Source: JAENVU01 sp963801105
GTDB lineage: Bacteria; Actinomycetota; Acidimicrobiia; IMCC26256; JAENVU01
Reading direction: 5' to 3'
Length of the DNA stretch: 64,000 bases
NCBI GenBank assembly: GCA_963801105.1
Contig: CAWDDH010000003.1
Span: forward strand, 1,426,001-1,490,000
The position numbers were made by a program, and so were the translations under genes. The notes under the pieces were generated by a model. That model did not search any database. It worked only from the letters and a program-made list of their open reading frames with translations, and was not told the DNA's origin. Positions 7,937 through 17,034 of the stretch are shown one piece after another (within the stretch, counting starts at the first letter, position 1; every line of letters starts with the position of its first letter).

Positions 7937-9958
7937 ATGCGCAGTCGTCGATCGCGACGTGAAGGTCCGGCCTTCCGGTACTCGGCCTGGGACGGCAGCC
8001 AGGTCGGCTTCGACCTCGACGCCGACGCGCTCCTCGACGAGATGGCCGACGAGCTGATGTACCACGGCGACCTCAATGCCGCGTTGCGGCGGATGCTGCA
8101 ACAGGGCTTCCAGGACCGCAACGGCGAGCAGCTGATGGGCATGCGCGAGATGCTCGAGCGGCTCCGGCAGCGCCGTCAGCAGGAGCTCGAGAACCGCGAC
8201 CTCGGCGGTGTGTACGACGACATCGCCGAGCAGCTCGACGAGGTGCTCGAGCAGGAGCGCGCGGGGATGGACCGTCGCATCGAGCAAGCACGTGCCTCGG
8301 GCGACGAGCGGCGTCGTGAGATCGTCGAGAACCTCGCGCAGGAACGGGGGCTCGAGCTCGAGCTCATGCCCGACGATCTCGCCGGCCGGGTGCAGTCGCT
8401 CCAGCAGTACGACTTCATGGACGACGACGCGCGCGCCCGGTTCGAGGAGCTCATGGACGAGCTGCGTCAGCAGCTCATGCAGAGCTACTTCAACCAGATG
8501 TCCGAGGGGATGCAGAACATCTCCCCCGAGCAGATGGCGCGCATGAAGGACATGCTCGCGGAGCTCAATCAGATGCTCGAGCAGCGCGAGCGCGGCGAGG
8601 AGCCCGACTTCGCGGGCTTCATGGACCGCTACGGCGACTTCTTCCCGGGCAACCCCGAGACCCTCGACGAGCTGCTCGAGCAGATGGCGCAGTCGATGGC
8701 TGCGATGCAGCAGCTGCTCAACTCGATGACGCCGGAGCAGCGCGCCCAGCTCCAGCAGCTGTCCGAGGCGCTCCTCGAGGACATGGACCTGCGGTGGCAG
8801 ATGGACGAGCTGTCACGGAATCTCCAGCAGGCCTTCCCGAACATGAACTGGGGTCGCCAGCTCGACTTCTCCGGCGACCAGCCGATGTCGATGGGGCAGA
8901 TGTCGAGCGTGCTCCAGACGATCGGTGATCTCGACTCGCTCGAGCAGATGCTCCAGAGCGTCACCCAGCCCGGCCAGCTCGCCGAGGTGGACCTCGACCA
9001 GGCGCGCGACCTGCTCGGCGACGACGCCGCCCGCTCGCTCCAACGGCTCGAGCAGCTCGCGGACATGCTCAAGGAGGCCGGGCTCATCGACCAGCGCGAC
9101 GGTCGGTACGAGCTCACGCCCAAGGGGGTGCGGGCACTCGGGCAGAAGGCGCTCGGCGACCTCTTCCGCAAGATGATGCAGGAGCGCGCCGGGCGCCACG
9201 ACGTCGAGCGCACCGGGATCGGCCACGAGCGCGCCTACGAGCACAAGCCGTACGAGTTCGGAGACCCGTTCCACCTGAACGTCGAGCAGACCGTCCGGAA
9301 CGCGATCTGGCGGCAGGGCGCGGGAACGCCCGTGCACCTCTCGCCGGAGGACTTCGAGGTGGAGCGCACCGAGGTGGTCACGCGCTCGTCGACGGTGCTG
9401 ATGCTCGACGTGTCGATGTCGATGCCGATGCGCGACAATTTCCTGCCCGCGAAGAAGGTGGCGATGGCGTTGCACTCGCTCATCACCACCCAGTTCCCGC
9501 ACGACTACTTCGGTTTGGTGTCGTTCGGGCGTGTCGCCCGTGACGTCAAGCCGCAACTGCTCCCGGAGCTCGGCTGGGACTTCGAGTGGGGCACGAACAT
9601 GCAGCACGCGCTGGTGCTGGCCCGCACCCAGCTGGAACGCCAGTCGGGCACGAAGCAGATCATCATGGTCACCGACGGGGAACCCACTGCCCACATCGAG
9701 CGCGGCGAGGCGGTCTTCCAGTACCCGCCGTCGTACACGACGATCGAGCAGACGCTGCGCGAGGTGCAGCGCTGCACCCGCGCCGGCATCCGCATCAACA
9801 CCTTCATGCTCGACGAGTCGCCCTACCTCCAGGACTTCGTGCGCCGGATGATGGAGATGAACCAGGGCCGCGCGTTCTTCGTCTCGCCCGAGACCCTCGG
9901 CGACTACGTCCTCGTCGACTTCCTCGAGCACCGCACCGCCCACCGCCGCGCGTCCTGA
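7937..9958 (+). CDS. VWA-domain protein with long coiled-coil region
   Basis: 673 residues. Residues ~20-430 are rich in Gln, Met, Glu and Leu, predicted helical or coiled-coil, with DELMYHGDLNAALRRMLQQGF near the start. The C-terminal third is a von Willebrand A domain with a MIDAS site (LDVSMSMP for DxSxS; VTDGEPT) as in the ChlD/CoxE-like family. Such proteins usually work with MoxR or ChlI-type AAA+ ATPases as chelatase or protein-remodelling complexes, but no ATPase gene is adjacent. The segment LLDEMADELMYHGDL also occurs in stand-alone actinobacterial VWA proteins. Function unknown. Confidence 0.85.
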   Translation: MRSRRSRREGPAFRYSAWDGSQVGFDLDADALLDEMADELMYHGDLNAALRRMLQQGFQDRNGEQLMGMREMLERLRQRRQQELENRDLGGVYDDIAEQLDEVLEQERAGMDRRIEQARASGDERRREIVENLAQERGLELELMPDDLAGRVQSLQQYDFMDDDARARFEELMDELRQQLMQSYFNQMSEGMQNISPEQMARMKDMLAELNQMLEQRERGEEPDFAGFMDRYGDFFPGNPETLDELLEQMAQSMAAMQQLLNSMTPEQRAQLQQLSEALLEDMDLRWQMDELSRNLQQAFPNMNWGRQLDFSGDQPMSMGQMSSVLQTIGDLDSLEQMLQSVTQPGQLAEVDLDQARDLLGDDAARSLQRLEQLADMLKEAGLIDQRDGRYELTPKGVRALGQKALGDLFRKMMQERAGRHDVERTGIGHERAYEHKPYEFGDPFHLNVEQTVRNAIWRQGAGTPVHLSPEDFEVERTEVVTRSSTVLMLDVSMSMPMRDNFLPAKKVAMALHSLITTQFPHDYFGLVSFGRVARDVKPQLLPELGWDFEWGTNMQHALVLARTQLERQSGTKQIIMVTDGEPTAHIERGEAVFQYPPSYTTIEQTLREVQRCTRAGIRINTFMLDESPYLQDFVRRMMEMNQGRAFFVSPETLGDYVLVDFLEHRTAHRRAS

Positions 9959-10110
9959 TCGCTCGTCCGATCCCTCGGGGATACCCCTCGGCGGCTTTCG
10001 GCCCGCACCCGAGCTTGTGTGCCTCCGCCCCTTCGGGTGCTCGGCGCGGTGGCAGGATCCGTGGGGGATTGGTCATTGCAGACAGGCCGGTGATCCCTCA
10101 GGATGGGCGC

Positions 10111-11101
10111 ATGCGACGGGTCGTGATCCTCACCTTCGACGGCGGGCAGAGCCTGGACGTGGTCGGTCCGTTCGAGGTGTTCGCCGCGCCCGAGCGCACG
10201 GCCGGTGCGGCGGCGTACACCGTTGAGGTCGTGGCCCCACGGGCCGGACCCGTCCGGACCATGAGCGGGATGGGGATCGTGGCGTCGGGCGCGCTCGCCG
10301 ATGTGCACGGACCGGTCGACACGTTCGTCATCGGGGGCGGCGACCGCGCCGGTGTCGGTGCGGTCCTCGCGGACGAGACCGTGATGGGCCACGTCGTCCG
10401 CGTGGCCGGCCTCGCCCGCCGGGTCGCCTCGGTCTGCTCCGGCGCGTTCGTCCTCGCCGCGACCGGGTTGCTCGACGGCCGGCGCGCGACCACGCACTGG
10501 TCGGCCTGTGACGCGCTCGCCCGCCGGCATCCGCTCGTCACGGTCGAGCCGGACCCGATCTTCGTGCGCGACGGGCGGATCGCGACCTCGGCCGGAGTGA
10601 CCGCCGGCATCGACCTCGCGCTCGCGTTCGTCGAGGAGGACTGCGGGCACGACGTCGCGATGTCGGTCGCGCGCCAGCTCGTCGTGTTCCTCAAGCGGCC
10701 CGGCGGCCAGGCGCAGTTCGAGCGCGGTGCTCGAGACCCAGGCTGGTGACCGCGATGACGTGACCGAGGTGCAGCACTGGCTCGCCGACCACCTCGAGGA
10801 GGATCTCTCCGTGACCGCGCTGGCCGCGCGGGCCGCGATGAGTCCCCGCCATTTCGCCCGGGTGTTCCGCACCGAGACGGGCACGACGCCGGCGCGCTAC
10901 GTCGAGCGCCTCCGGGTCGAGGCCGCCCGCCGCCGGCTCGAGGAATCCGACGTAGGCGTCGACGCGGTGGCGCGGGACTGCGGCTTCGGCTCGTCCGAGA
11001 CGATGCGGCGCTCCTTTCTCCGGGCGCTGCGGGTGGCGCCGACCGAGTACCGCGCCAGATTCAAGAGTCCGATCGCGACCGCCGAGCAGGCGGGAGCATG
11101 A
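10111..11101 (+). CDS. GlxA-type AraC regulator (DJ-1/PfpI + HTH), frameshifted
   Basis: The N-terminal ~200 residues are a DJ-1/PfpI-like domain (VVILTFDGGQSLDVVGPFEVF; nucleophile-elbow cysteine in ASVCSGAFVLAATGLLDG; RATTHWSACDAL). The C-terminal ~110 residues are an AraC/XylS DNA-binding domain with two HTH motifs (LSVTALAARAAMSPRHFARVF; RDCGFGSSETMRRSFLRAL). The halves are in frames 1 and 2. Dropping the g at 10720 restores Q-F-S-A-V-L-E-T-Q, the usual join in this family, so one extra base is likely. The product would be a transcription factor, probably sensing a small metabolite through the PfpI fold. Its stop overlaps the start of another PfpI gene (ATGA). Confidence 0.8.
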
Positions 11102-11688
11102 GCATCACCACCGGCATCGTGCTCTTCGAAGGAGCCGAGGAGCTCGACTGGGCGGGACCGTACGAGGTCTTCACCATGGCGCGTCGGGACGGGGACTCGG
11201 TGGTCACCATCGCCGAGACCACCGATCCCGTCGTGAACGCCAAGGGTCTGCGGGTCCTCGCCGATCACACCTTCGCCGACGCTCCGGCGCTCGACGTGGT
11301 CGTCGTGCCCGGCGGCCGGGGGAGCCGGCGGGAGCGGACCAACCCCGCCATGATCGAGTTCGTGCGCCGGGTCGCGCCCGGATGCACCTGGGTGGCGAGC
11401 GTCTGTACCGGGGTGTTCGTGCTCCACGGCGCCGGGATCGTCCGGAACCAGCGGGTGACCACCCACTGGGCGGCCATCGACGAGCTCCGGAGCATCGCTC
11501 CGGACCTCGAGATCGTCGAGGGGGCGCGCTACGTCCGCGAGGGCAATGTGGTCACCTCGGCCGGGATCAGCGCCGGGATCGACATGGCGCTGTGGCTCGT
11601 GGGCCAGCTCGTCTCGGTCGACCACGCGCGCCGGACCCAGCGCCTCATGGAGTACGCCCCCGATCCGCCCTATCCGGACGGCGCCTGA
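11098..11688 (+). CDS. DJ-1/PfpI family protein
   Basis: 196 residues comprising only the DJ-1/PfpI domain: GIVLFEGAEELDWAGPYEVF, LDVVVVPGGRG, the elbow cysteine in VASVCTGVFVLHGAG, and VTTHWAAIDEL. It resembles the N-terminal half of GlxA-type regulators and isonitrile-hydratase-like proteins. It overlaps the upstream regulator by four bases, so it is translationally coupled and possibly the regulated enzyme. Enzymatic activity (hydratase, glyoxalase or amidase) cannot be decided from sequence. Confidence 0.85.
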   Translation: MSITTGIVLFEGAEELDWAGPYEVFTMARRDGDSVVTIAETTDPVVNAKGLRVLADHTFADAPALDVVVVPGGRGSRRERTNPAMIEFVRRVAPGCTWVASVCTGVFVLHGAGIVRNQRVTTHWAAIDELRSIAPDLEIVEGARYVREGNVVTSAGISAGIDMALWLVGQLVSVDHARRTQRLMEYAPDPPYPDGA

Positions 11689-11727
11689 CGTCCGGTTTGG
11701 CCCTCAAGGCCCACTCTCGGAGGGTCG

Positions 11728-13291
11728 ATGCCTGGGTCGAATCTTCCGAGAGGCGTCATGGACCAGCTCCCCGTTGAGATCAGCCAGCGGATCCGTCACG
11801 AGGCGCGCGTTGCGGGCCTCAGCGAGCATGCGCCCTCGATCGAGATGGTCGAGCGGAGGCGACTCCAGCTCTGGTCCCTGACGATCATCGTCATCGTCGC
11901 CACCGGCCTGGCCGCCCTCGCCGTCTCCGGCGCGACCGGCAACGTCAGCTGGATCACCGGTGAGCCGCTCGTCCTGGCCGGCGGCGTCGCCGTGCTGGGC
12001 GTGGGCTTCGGCATCTATGCCTTCGAGAAGGAGGTGCACCTCCACCGGCTGTCACGCCTCCTCGTCGACGAGCGCATCCTCAGCACCACGATGGCCGGCC
12101 AACTCCAGATGAACTCCGCGCTCTTCGCGGCGGGCAAGGCGCTCAACTCCGCGATGGACCTCGACGACGTGCTGGACGCCATCCTCGCCAATGCCCTCGA
12201 GTTGCTCGGCGGGATGGGCGGCTCAGTGATGCTGCTCGAGGACCAGACGATGCTGCGCGTGGTCGCGGTGCGCGGCGAGGGCACCGATCGAGACGCGCGG
12301 ATCCGCATCGGCGAGTCGTTGGCCGGGCGTGTCGCGCAGACGCGCGAGCCGCTGCTCGTCTCCGAGGCCGTCGCGAGCGCCGACATCGGCGCCGAGGATG
12401 TCGAGATCGGCGGGGCGATGTGTGTGCCGCTCGTCAACCGCGGTCAGCTCCTCGGCGTTCTCACCGTGCTCGCGAGCCCGCGCGCGGTTCGAGGACGAGC
12501 AGATGAGCGTACTGAGCCTCTTCGCGGAGCCCGTCGCCGCGGCCATCGCCAAGGCCGGGCTGTACGAGGCCGAGCGCGCCAACGTGGCCAAGCTCCTCGA
12601 GTCCGACCGAATGAAGTCGCAGTTCGTCGCGTCGGTCTCCCACGAGCTGCGGACGCCGATCACCTCCATCCGTGGGGCGGTCGCGGCGAGCCGCCGGACG
12701 AGCGAAGCGGCCCAACGCGAGGAGCTGCTCGATGTGGTCGACCGCCAGTCGGGTCGGCTCCAGGCCATGGTCGAGGAGATGTTGGTGGCGGCGCGGATGC
12801 AGGAGAGCGCCAACCGGCCGACGACCCAACAGATCGACCTGTGCGCACTGGTCCGCCTGACCGCGCTCGACTCGGAGGTCGCCGGCCGCCCGGTCGAGAC
12901 CGAGCTGCCCGAACAGTGCACGGTGCGGGCCGAGCCCGAGGCGCTGCGCCGGGTGCTCACCAACCTGATCGAGAACGCGCACAAGTACGGATCCGAGCCG
13001 GTCCGCGTCACGGTGCAGGTCGACGCCGACCAGGTGGTGCTGTCGGTCGTGGACCGGGGCCCGGGCATCCCGCCCGAGGAGCGCGAGCGCATCTTCGAGC
13101 GCTTCTACCGCGTGGACCCGAACGGTACGAAGCCCGGCATGGGGCTCGGCCTGTCGATCGTTCGTGGCCTGGTGGAGTCCGTCGGGGGCACGGTCTGGGT
13201 GGAGGACGGACCCGGTGGCGGCGCTGCATTCCGCGTCGCGCTGCGGACGAGCTCGGTCGTCGAGAGCCGATCGGAGGTGTTGCGTGTCTGA
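11728..13291 (+). CDS. membrane GAF-domain histidine kinase, frameshifted
   Basis: Two N-terminal membrane helices (LWSLTIIVIVATGLAALAV; EPLVLAGGVAVLGVGFGIYA) are followed by a coiled helix and a GAF domain (ALNSAMDLDDVLDAILANAL to NRGQLLGVLTVLAS). The HisKA motif is SVSHELRTPITSIRG, and the ATPase domain has NLIENAHKYG, DRGPGIPPEE, FERFYRVDP and GMGLGLSIVRG. Reading passes from frame 1 to frame 2 between 12477 and 12489 in a cg-rich stretch; one extra base explains it (ASPR...RFEDEQMSVLSLFAE). ATG 11758 is an alternative start. The stop overlaps the following response-regulator gene, its likely partner. Confidence 0.8.
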
Positions 13292-13673
13292 CCGGCCGAA
13301 GATCCTGATCGTCGACGACGAGCCCGACGTCCTCCTGACCCTCCGGATGATCCTGGAGTCCGAGGGGTTCAACCCGCTCCTGGCGGCCGACGGCGAGACC
13401 GCGCTGCGGCGCGTCGATGAGGAGCAGCCCGACCTCGTGGTGCTCGACATCATGATGCCGGTGCTCGACGGCTGGTTCGTGCTGGCCGAGCTCGGCGGCC
13501 GGCCGACGCGCCCGAGCGTCGTCGTCTGCTCCGCGAAGTCGGGCCAGTCCGACCGTGACCGCGCGACCGAGCTCGGTGCCGACGAGTACGTCACCAAGCC
13601 CTTCGAGCCCGATGACCTCGTCGACATCATCCGGGCCGTGCTGGTGCGCGCCGGCGCCCGCGCCCGGGCCTGA
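13284..13673 (+). CDS. single-domain response regulator
   Basis: 129 residues, only a receiver domain: D11/D12, phospho-acceptor D55 in LVVLDIMMP, S83 and K105 (YVTKPFEPDD). No output domain, so it probably passes the signal to another protein or acts by protein interaction. GTG 13284 lies inside the kinase's last codons and has GGAGG six bases upstream, which fixes the start. It pairs with the GAF kinase. Confidence 0.88.
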   Translation: MSDRPKILIVDDEPDVLLTLRMILESEGFNPLLAADGETALRRVDEEQPDLVVLDIMMPVLDGWFVLAELGGRPTRPSVVVCSAKSGQSDRDRATELGADEYVTKPFEPDDLVDIIRAVLVRAGARARA

Positions 13674-13883
13674 CCGACCCGCACCCGGTCGGAGCAGTCG
13701 CGGCGTTCGTCGGATTTGGGCACACCGGGCGGACCCGGGCCCGAGCGGGCACGGCGCCCCGACTCCGCCCGATTGTGGAACTTCCGCTTGCATCAGGCCT
13801 TTGACGCTGGCAAAGTGACACCGTTGTAATTCCAGGGGCGTCATTCAGTGTTCCATCGGCGTCGGAGCGAGAGGGGATCGCCG

Positions 13884-14192
13884 GTGAGAGAGATGATCGT
13901 GGCCCATGTGCACGCCAGCCAGGCAGGGGACAAACGTTGGCAGGAGCGGGCGAACTGCCTGGGCGTGGATCCGGACCTCTTCTTCCCGGAGCGGGGTGCG
14001 TCCACGCGCGAGGCGAAGTCGGTGTGCTCGAACTGCGAGGTCCGGGCCGACTGCCTGGAATACGCACTCGTCAACGGTGAGAAGTTCGGGATCTGGGGCG
14101 GGTTGAGCGAACGCGAGCGTCGGCGGCTCCGCCGCCAGCGTGCCCTCGCCCGCCGAGCGGCGGCCGAGGCGGCCGCGAGCGCCACCGCCTGA
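13884..14192 (+). CDS. WhiB-family [4Fe-4S] transcription factor
   Basis: 102 residues. Four cluster-binding cysteines C25, C48, C51 and C57 (ERANCLGVD; VCSNCEVRADC) are followed by the G-I-W-G-G turn and a basic C-terminal tail. WhiB proteins bind an Fe-S cluster and the primary sigma factor to control transcription. GTG 13884 was chosen because GAGGGG lies about seven bases upstream; GTG 13848 and ATG 13893 are possible. It stands alone, with about 210 bases upstream (13674-13883) in which I recognise no gene and only possible promoter sequence. Confidence 0.9.
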   Translation: MREMIVAHVHASQAGDKRWQERANCLGVDPDLFFPERGASTREAKSVCSNCEVRADCLEYALVNGEKFGIWGGLSERERRRLRRQRALARRAAAEAAASATA

Positions 14193-14246
14193 CCCGTCGC
14201 GGCCGCGGCCACGACCCGCGGTCGCGACGGTGCACCACCCGTCGCC

Positions 14247-15101
14247 TCACCCGGTCCGGGCGCGGGCGCGTCCCTCCACGGTGTCGGTCGGACCGATCCC
14301 TGCCCAGTCACGGAAGCGGTCGGAGCAGCGGGCCAGCTCGGTTTCGGGCAGGAGCCCGACCAGCTCCACCGCAACGGCGTGCGCGCCCAGCGTCCGCGCC
14401 CGGTCCCGGACCTCCGAGCACGCCCGCTCGATGCCGGTGCGCTCGAGATCGACCAGGTTCATGCTCACCTGCACCGTCCCGCGCGACGGGAGCGGGAATC
14501 CCAGCGCCCGGACGCCGAGCAGGCCGCCGTCGCGCTCGCGGGCCTCACGGGCGATCCGCCGGGCGAGCGCGAGGTCGTCGGTGTCGAGTTCGACGTTCAC
14601 CGCCACGAGCGGGGCCCGGGCGCCGACCGCGGTCGCGCCGAGGCGCGGGTCGGGGGTGGCGGGTCCCCGGTCGGGTTCGAGCGCGCCGAACGCGTCCCGG
14701 CGGATCTCGGGCAACGTGCGGGCCTCGGGGGAGGCCGCGCCGTAGAAGAAGATCGGGACGGCGTGCGCGCGTGCCAGCCAGTCGCCGAACGCATGGGCGG
14801 CCGCCACCGCGACATCGGGCGGCGTCGGCGCCAGCGCCACGAACGGCACCACGTCCACGATGCCGAGGCGCGGGTGGACGCCGGCGTGCTCGCGCAGGTC
14901 GAGGTCCTCACACGCCACGTCCACCAGTCGTCGTGTGGCCGCCTCGGTGCCGCCGGGGTCCGCGGCCGCGATCGTGAAGACGCTGCGATGGTGGTCGTCG
15001 TCGGAGTGCACGTCGAGCAGGGCCGGTCCCGCACCGGCGCCGATCGCTGCGAGGCGTCGGGCCTCGCGACCCTCGGAGATGTTGACCACGGCTTCGAGCA
15101 C
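14247..15101 (-). CDS. ftcD: glutamate formimidoyltransferase
   Basis: 284 residues matching the formiminotransferase N- and C-subdomains: VLEAVVNISEGREARRL, LLDVHSDDDHHRSVFT, HAGVHPRLGIVDVVPFV, and GLLGVRALGFPLPSRGTVQVSMNL. It transfers the formimino group of N-formiminoglutamate to tetrahydrofolate in histidine degradation; no cyclodeaminase domain is fused. GTG 15101 begins the conserved VLEAVVNISEGR, so upstream in-frame codons to 15206 are excluded. Other hut genes are not in the window. The last ~54 bases to the whiB stop contain nothing evident. Confidence 0.88.
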   Translation of the reverse strand: MLEAVVNISEGREARRLAAIGAGAGPALLDVHSDDDHHRSVFTIAAADPGGTEAATRRLVDVACEDLDLREHAGVHPRLGIVDVVPFVALAPTPPDVAVAAAHAFGDWLARAHAVPIFFYGAASPEARTLPEIRRDAFGALEPDRGPATPDPRLGATAVGARAPLVAVNVELDTDDLALARRIAREARERDGGLLGVRALGFPLPSRGTVQVSMNLVDLERTGIERACSEVRDRARTLGAHAVAVELVGLLPETELARCSDRFRDWAGIGPTDTVEGRARARTG

Positions 15102-15175
15102 GCCGGGCAGCGTACGGGGACGCCGGGATCGGCGGCGCCCACGGTCCGGTCGTCCCCCGCCGGGGCGGCGCCCCG

Positions 15176-15181
15176 TAGAGT
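15176..15181 (+). promoter_or_regulatory. -10 element (TAGAGT) for a leaderless LLM gene
   Basis: TAGAGT fits TAnnnT and is six bases before GTG 15188, with no Shine-Dalgarno sequence. It suggests transcription begins at the start codon. It lies in the 86-base divergent gap with ftcD. Confidence 0.5.
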
Positions 15182-15187
15182 GCCGCC

Positions 15188-16207
15188 GTGCGGTTCGGGC
15201 TGGCATTGCCGCAATACGACTATTCGATCGTGGACGAGCGACCCCTGAGTTGGGCGACGGTGCGCGACGTCGCCCGGCGGGCCGAGGCGCTGGGTCTCGA
15301 CTCGGTCTGGGTGTCGGACCACCTCTTCCTCGACATCGCCAAGTACGGCGGCAGCGCGCAGCCCGAGGCGGCGTTCGAGCCGATCGTCACGCTGGCCGCG
15401 CTCGCGCGGTCGCTCGACCACGTGCGTCTGGGCACGCTCGTCTTCTGTGAGGCGCTCCGACCGGCCTCGGTGCTCGCGAAGGCGATCGCGACCCTGGACC
15501 GTCTCTCCGGCGGCCGTATCGACGTCGGGGTCGGCGCCGGTTGGTACGAGCCCGAGTACGCCGCGATCGGGATGGAGTTCCCGACACCGGGCGTCCGCCT
15601 GGCCCGGATGGGAGAAGCGGTCGAGGTCCTCACCGGGCTGCTCGGCGAATCCGGCGGTCCGCTCGTTTTCGACGGCCGGTTCCACCGCGTCGACGGTGCG
15701 CGCAACCTCCCGACCTCGGTGCAGCGCCCCCGTCCCCCGGTCTTCGTGGGCGGGAAGGGGGATCGCCTCCTCCGCCTCGTGGTCGAGCGCGCCGACGGGT
15801 GGAACACGTGTTGGGTCTGGACCCCCGAGGAGTACGCCGCCCGGCGCGAGGTGCTCGAGCGCGAGTGCGAGCGCGTCGGACGCGATCCGGCGTCGGTGTG
15901 GTGCTCACTCGGCCTGTACTCGTTGTGCGGCGAGGACGAAGCCGATCTCGCGCGCCGGTTCGAGCGGCTCCGCGAGCGCACGCCGACGGGCGTGCTCGAC
16001 CACGTCAGCCTCGACCAGTGGCGGCGCGGCCGGCTGGTCGGGACCGTGGAGCAGATCCGCGAGCAGGTCGGCGTCTGGGACGGTCTCGGGGTCGAGACGC
16101 TCATCCTCGGCGTCGGCGCGATCCCCTTCCACCTGGGTCATCCCGACGATCTGGAGCTGTTGGCCCACGCAGTGGGCGCGACCGGCCGTGCGACCTCCGA
16201 GGGGTAG
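15188..16207 (+). CDS. LLM-class flavin/F420-dependent oxidoreductase
   Basis: 339 residues of the luciferase-like monooxygenase fold: MRFGLALPQYDYSIV, LGLDSVWVSDHLFL, VRLGTLVFCEALRPASVLAK, LDRLSGGRIDVGVGAGWYEPEY, and VFVGGKGDRLLRLVVERADGWN. Actinobacterial proteins of this subgroup usually use F420, but FMN cannot be excluded. Substrate unknown. Start is GTG 15188, probably leaderless. It ends 36 bases before tatA. Confidence 0.88.
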   Translation: MRFGLALPQYDYSIVDERPLSWATVRDVARRAEALGLDSVWVSDHLFLDIAKYGGSAQPEAAFEPIVTLAALARSLDHVRLGTLVFCEALRPASVLAKAIATLDRLSGGRIDVGVGAGWYEPEYAAIGMEFPTPGVRLARMGEAVEVLTGLLGESGGPLVFDGRFHRVDGARNLPTSVQRPRPPVFVGGKGDRLLRLVVERADGWNTCWVWTPEEYAARREVLERECERVGRDPASVWCSLGLYSLCGEDEADLARRFERLRERTPTGVLDHVSLDQWRRGRLVGTVEQIREQVGVWDGLGVETLILGVGAIPFHLGHPDDLELLAHAVGATGRATSEG

Positions 16208-16210
16208 GAT
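16205..16210 (+). promoter_or_regulatory. -10 element (TAGGAT) upstream of tatA
   Basis: TAGGAT overlaps the end of the LLM gene, 33 bases before the tatA GTG. A GGGAGG ribosome site lies between (about 16227-16232), so this would be a leadered transcript. Confidence 0.4.
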
Positions 16211-16243
16211 CGGCACGTCCGCGAACGGGAGGACGTTCCCCAG

Positions 16244-16435
16244 GTGTTCGGTCTCGGAGCTCCAGAGCTACTCATCGTCCTACTCGTCGTGCTGGTGCTG
16301 TTCGGCGGCGCCAAGATCCCGAAGCTGGCCCGGTCCCTCGGTCAGGCCCAGAAGGAGTTCAAGGCCGGCTTCGAGGAGGGCGCCAAGGACGAGCCGTCCG
16401 ACGAGCCCGCCGCCGGCGACGGCGAGTCCTCCTGA
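16244..16435 (+). CDS. tatA: Sec-independent translocase subunit TatA
   Basis: 63 residues: short periplasmic N-terminus, one membrane helix (APELLIVLLVVLVLFGG), the hinge and amphipathic helix AKIPKLARSLGQAQKEFKAGF with the conserved F-G and P-K-L-A, then an acidic tail. TatA forms the pore-like part of the twin-arginine pathway for folded proteins. GTG start with GGGAGG upstream. It lies directly before a sigE-type operon; in mycobacteria tatB lies next to the sigE-rseA-htrA cluster, so the neighbourhood is partly conserved. Confidence 0.9.
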   Translation: MFGLGAPELLIVLLVVLVLFGGAKIPKLARSLGQAQKEFKAGFEEGAKDEPSDEPAAGDGESS

Positions 16436-16485
16436 GCTGATTCGCGCCGATCCGGGCGCCTCGTGCGGATTTCTTCGCCGCGAGG

Positions 16486-16512
16486 GGAACCGGTTCCACC
16501 CCCGAGGTCGTT
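16486..16512 (+). promoter_or_regulatory. ECF (SigE-type) promoter of the sigma operon
   Basis: GGAAC (16486-16490), a 16-base spacer, then GTCGTT (16507-16512) matches the SigE-class ECF promoter. The sigma-factor ATG at 16516 is so close that the mRNA would have almost no leader. The -35 box is part of a palindrome GGAACCGGTTCC. It implies autoregulation. Confidence 0.55.
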
Positions 16513-16515
16513 GAC

Positions 16516-17034
16516 ATGACGTCCGCCGGTGTGCCGACGTGGGAGGAGGTCGCCCGTGACCACGGGCAGTTCCTCTTCACCGTGGCCTATCGACTGACGG
16601 GCAACGTCGACGACGCGCGGGACCTGGTCCAGGAGGCGCTGCTGCGGGTCCGCCGTGGTCTCGCCACCTATGAGCCGGGCTCGCTCGAGGGATGGCTGGC
16701 GAGGATCGTGACCAACGTGTTCCTGGACGACATGCGCCGCAAGAAGCGCCGGCCCGTCCAGGCCCTCCCCGAGAATCCCGATCTCGTCGTCCCGCCGTCG
16801 GTCGCCGCCGACGACGCTGCGGACGCCGCCGGGCTCTCCACCGAGATCCAGGCGGCGATCGCCGCCCTGCCCGAGGAGTTCCGTGTGCCCGTCGTGCTGT
16901 GTGACGTCGCCGACCAGTCCTACGAGGACATCGCCCGCGCGACCGGGGTGCCGATCGGCACCGTGCGGTCGCGGCTTCACCGCGGCCGGAAGCTGCTGCG
17001 CGCCGAACTGTCCACGAGGGGAGTGATCGCGTGA
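16516..17034 (+). CDS. sigE: ECF sigma factor (SigE-like)
   Basis: 172 residues. Sigma region 2 spans FLFTVAYRLTGNVDDARDLVQEALLRV to WLARIVTNVFLDDMRRKKR. A variable linker follows, then region 4 with ALPEEFRVPVVLCDVADQSYEDIA and the HTH recognition segment GVPIGTVRSRLHRGRKLLR. It directs RNA polymerase to GGAAC-type promoters, likely for envelope stress. It is followed with overlaps by an anti-sigma factor and an RseB-like protein, and htrA lies 0.4 kb beyond them, as in the mycobacterial sigE-rseA-htrA locus. The symbol is by synteny and family rather than proven orthology. Confidence 0.85.
   Translation: MTSAGVPTWEEVARDHGQFLFTVAYRLTGNVDDARDLVQEALLRVRRGLATYEPGSLEGWLARIVTNVFLDDMRRKKRRPVQALPENPDLVVPPSVAADDAADAAGLSTEIQAAIAALPEEFRVPVVLCDVADQSYEDIARATGVPIGTVRSRLHRGRKLLRAELSTRGVIA

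Noticed and set aside
6677..8287. Minus-strand frame opposite the MFS and VWA genes
   Set aside because: No motifs and Arg/Gly-rich; the plus-strand genes have clear domains.
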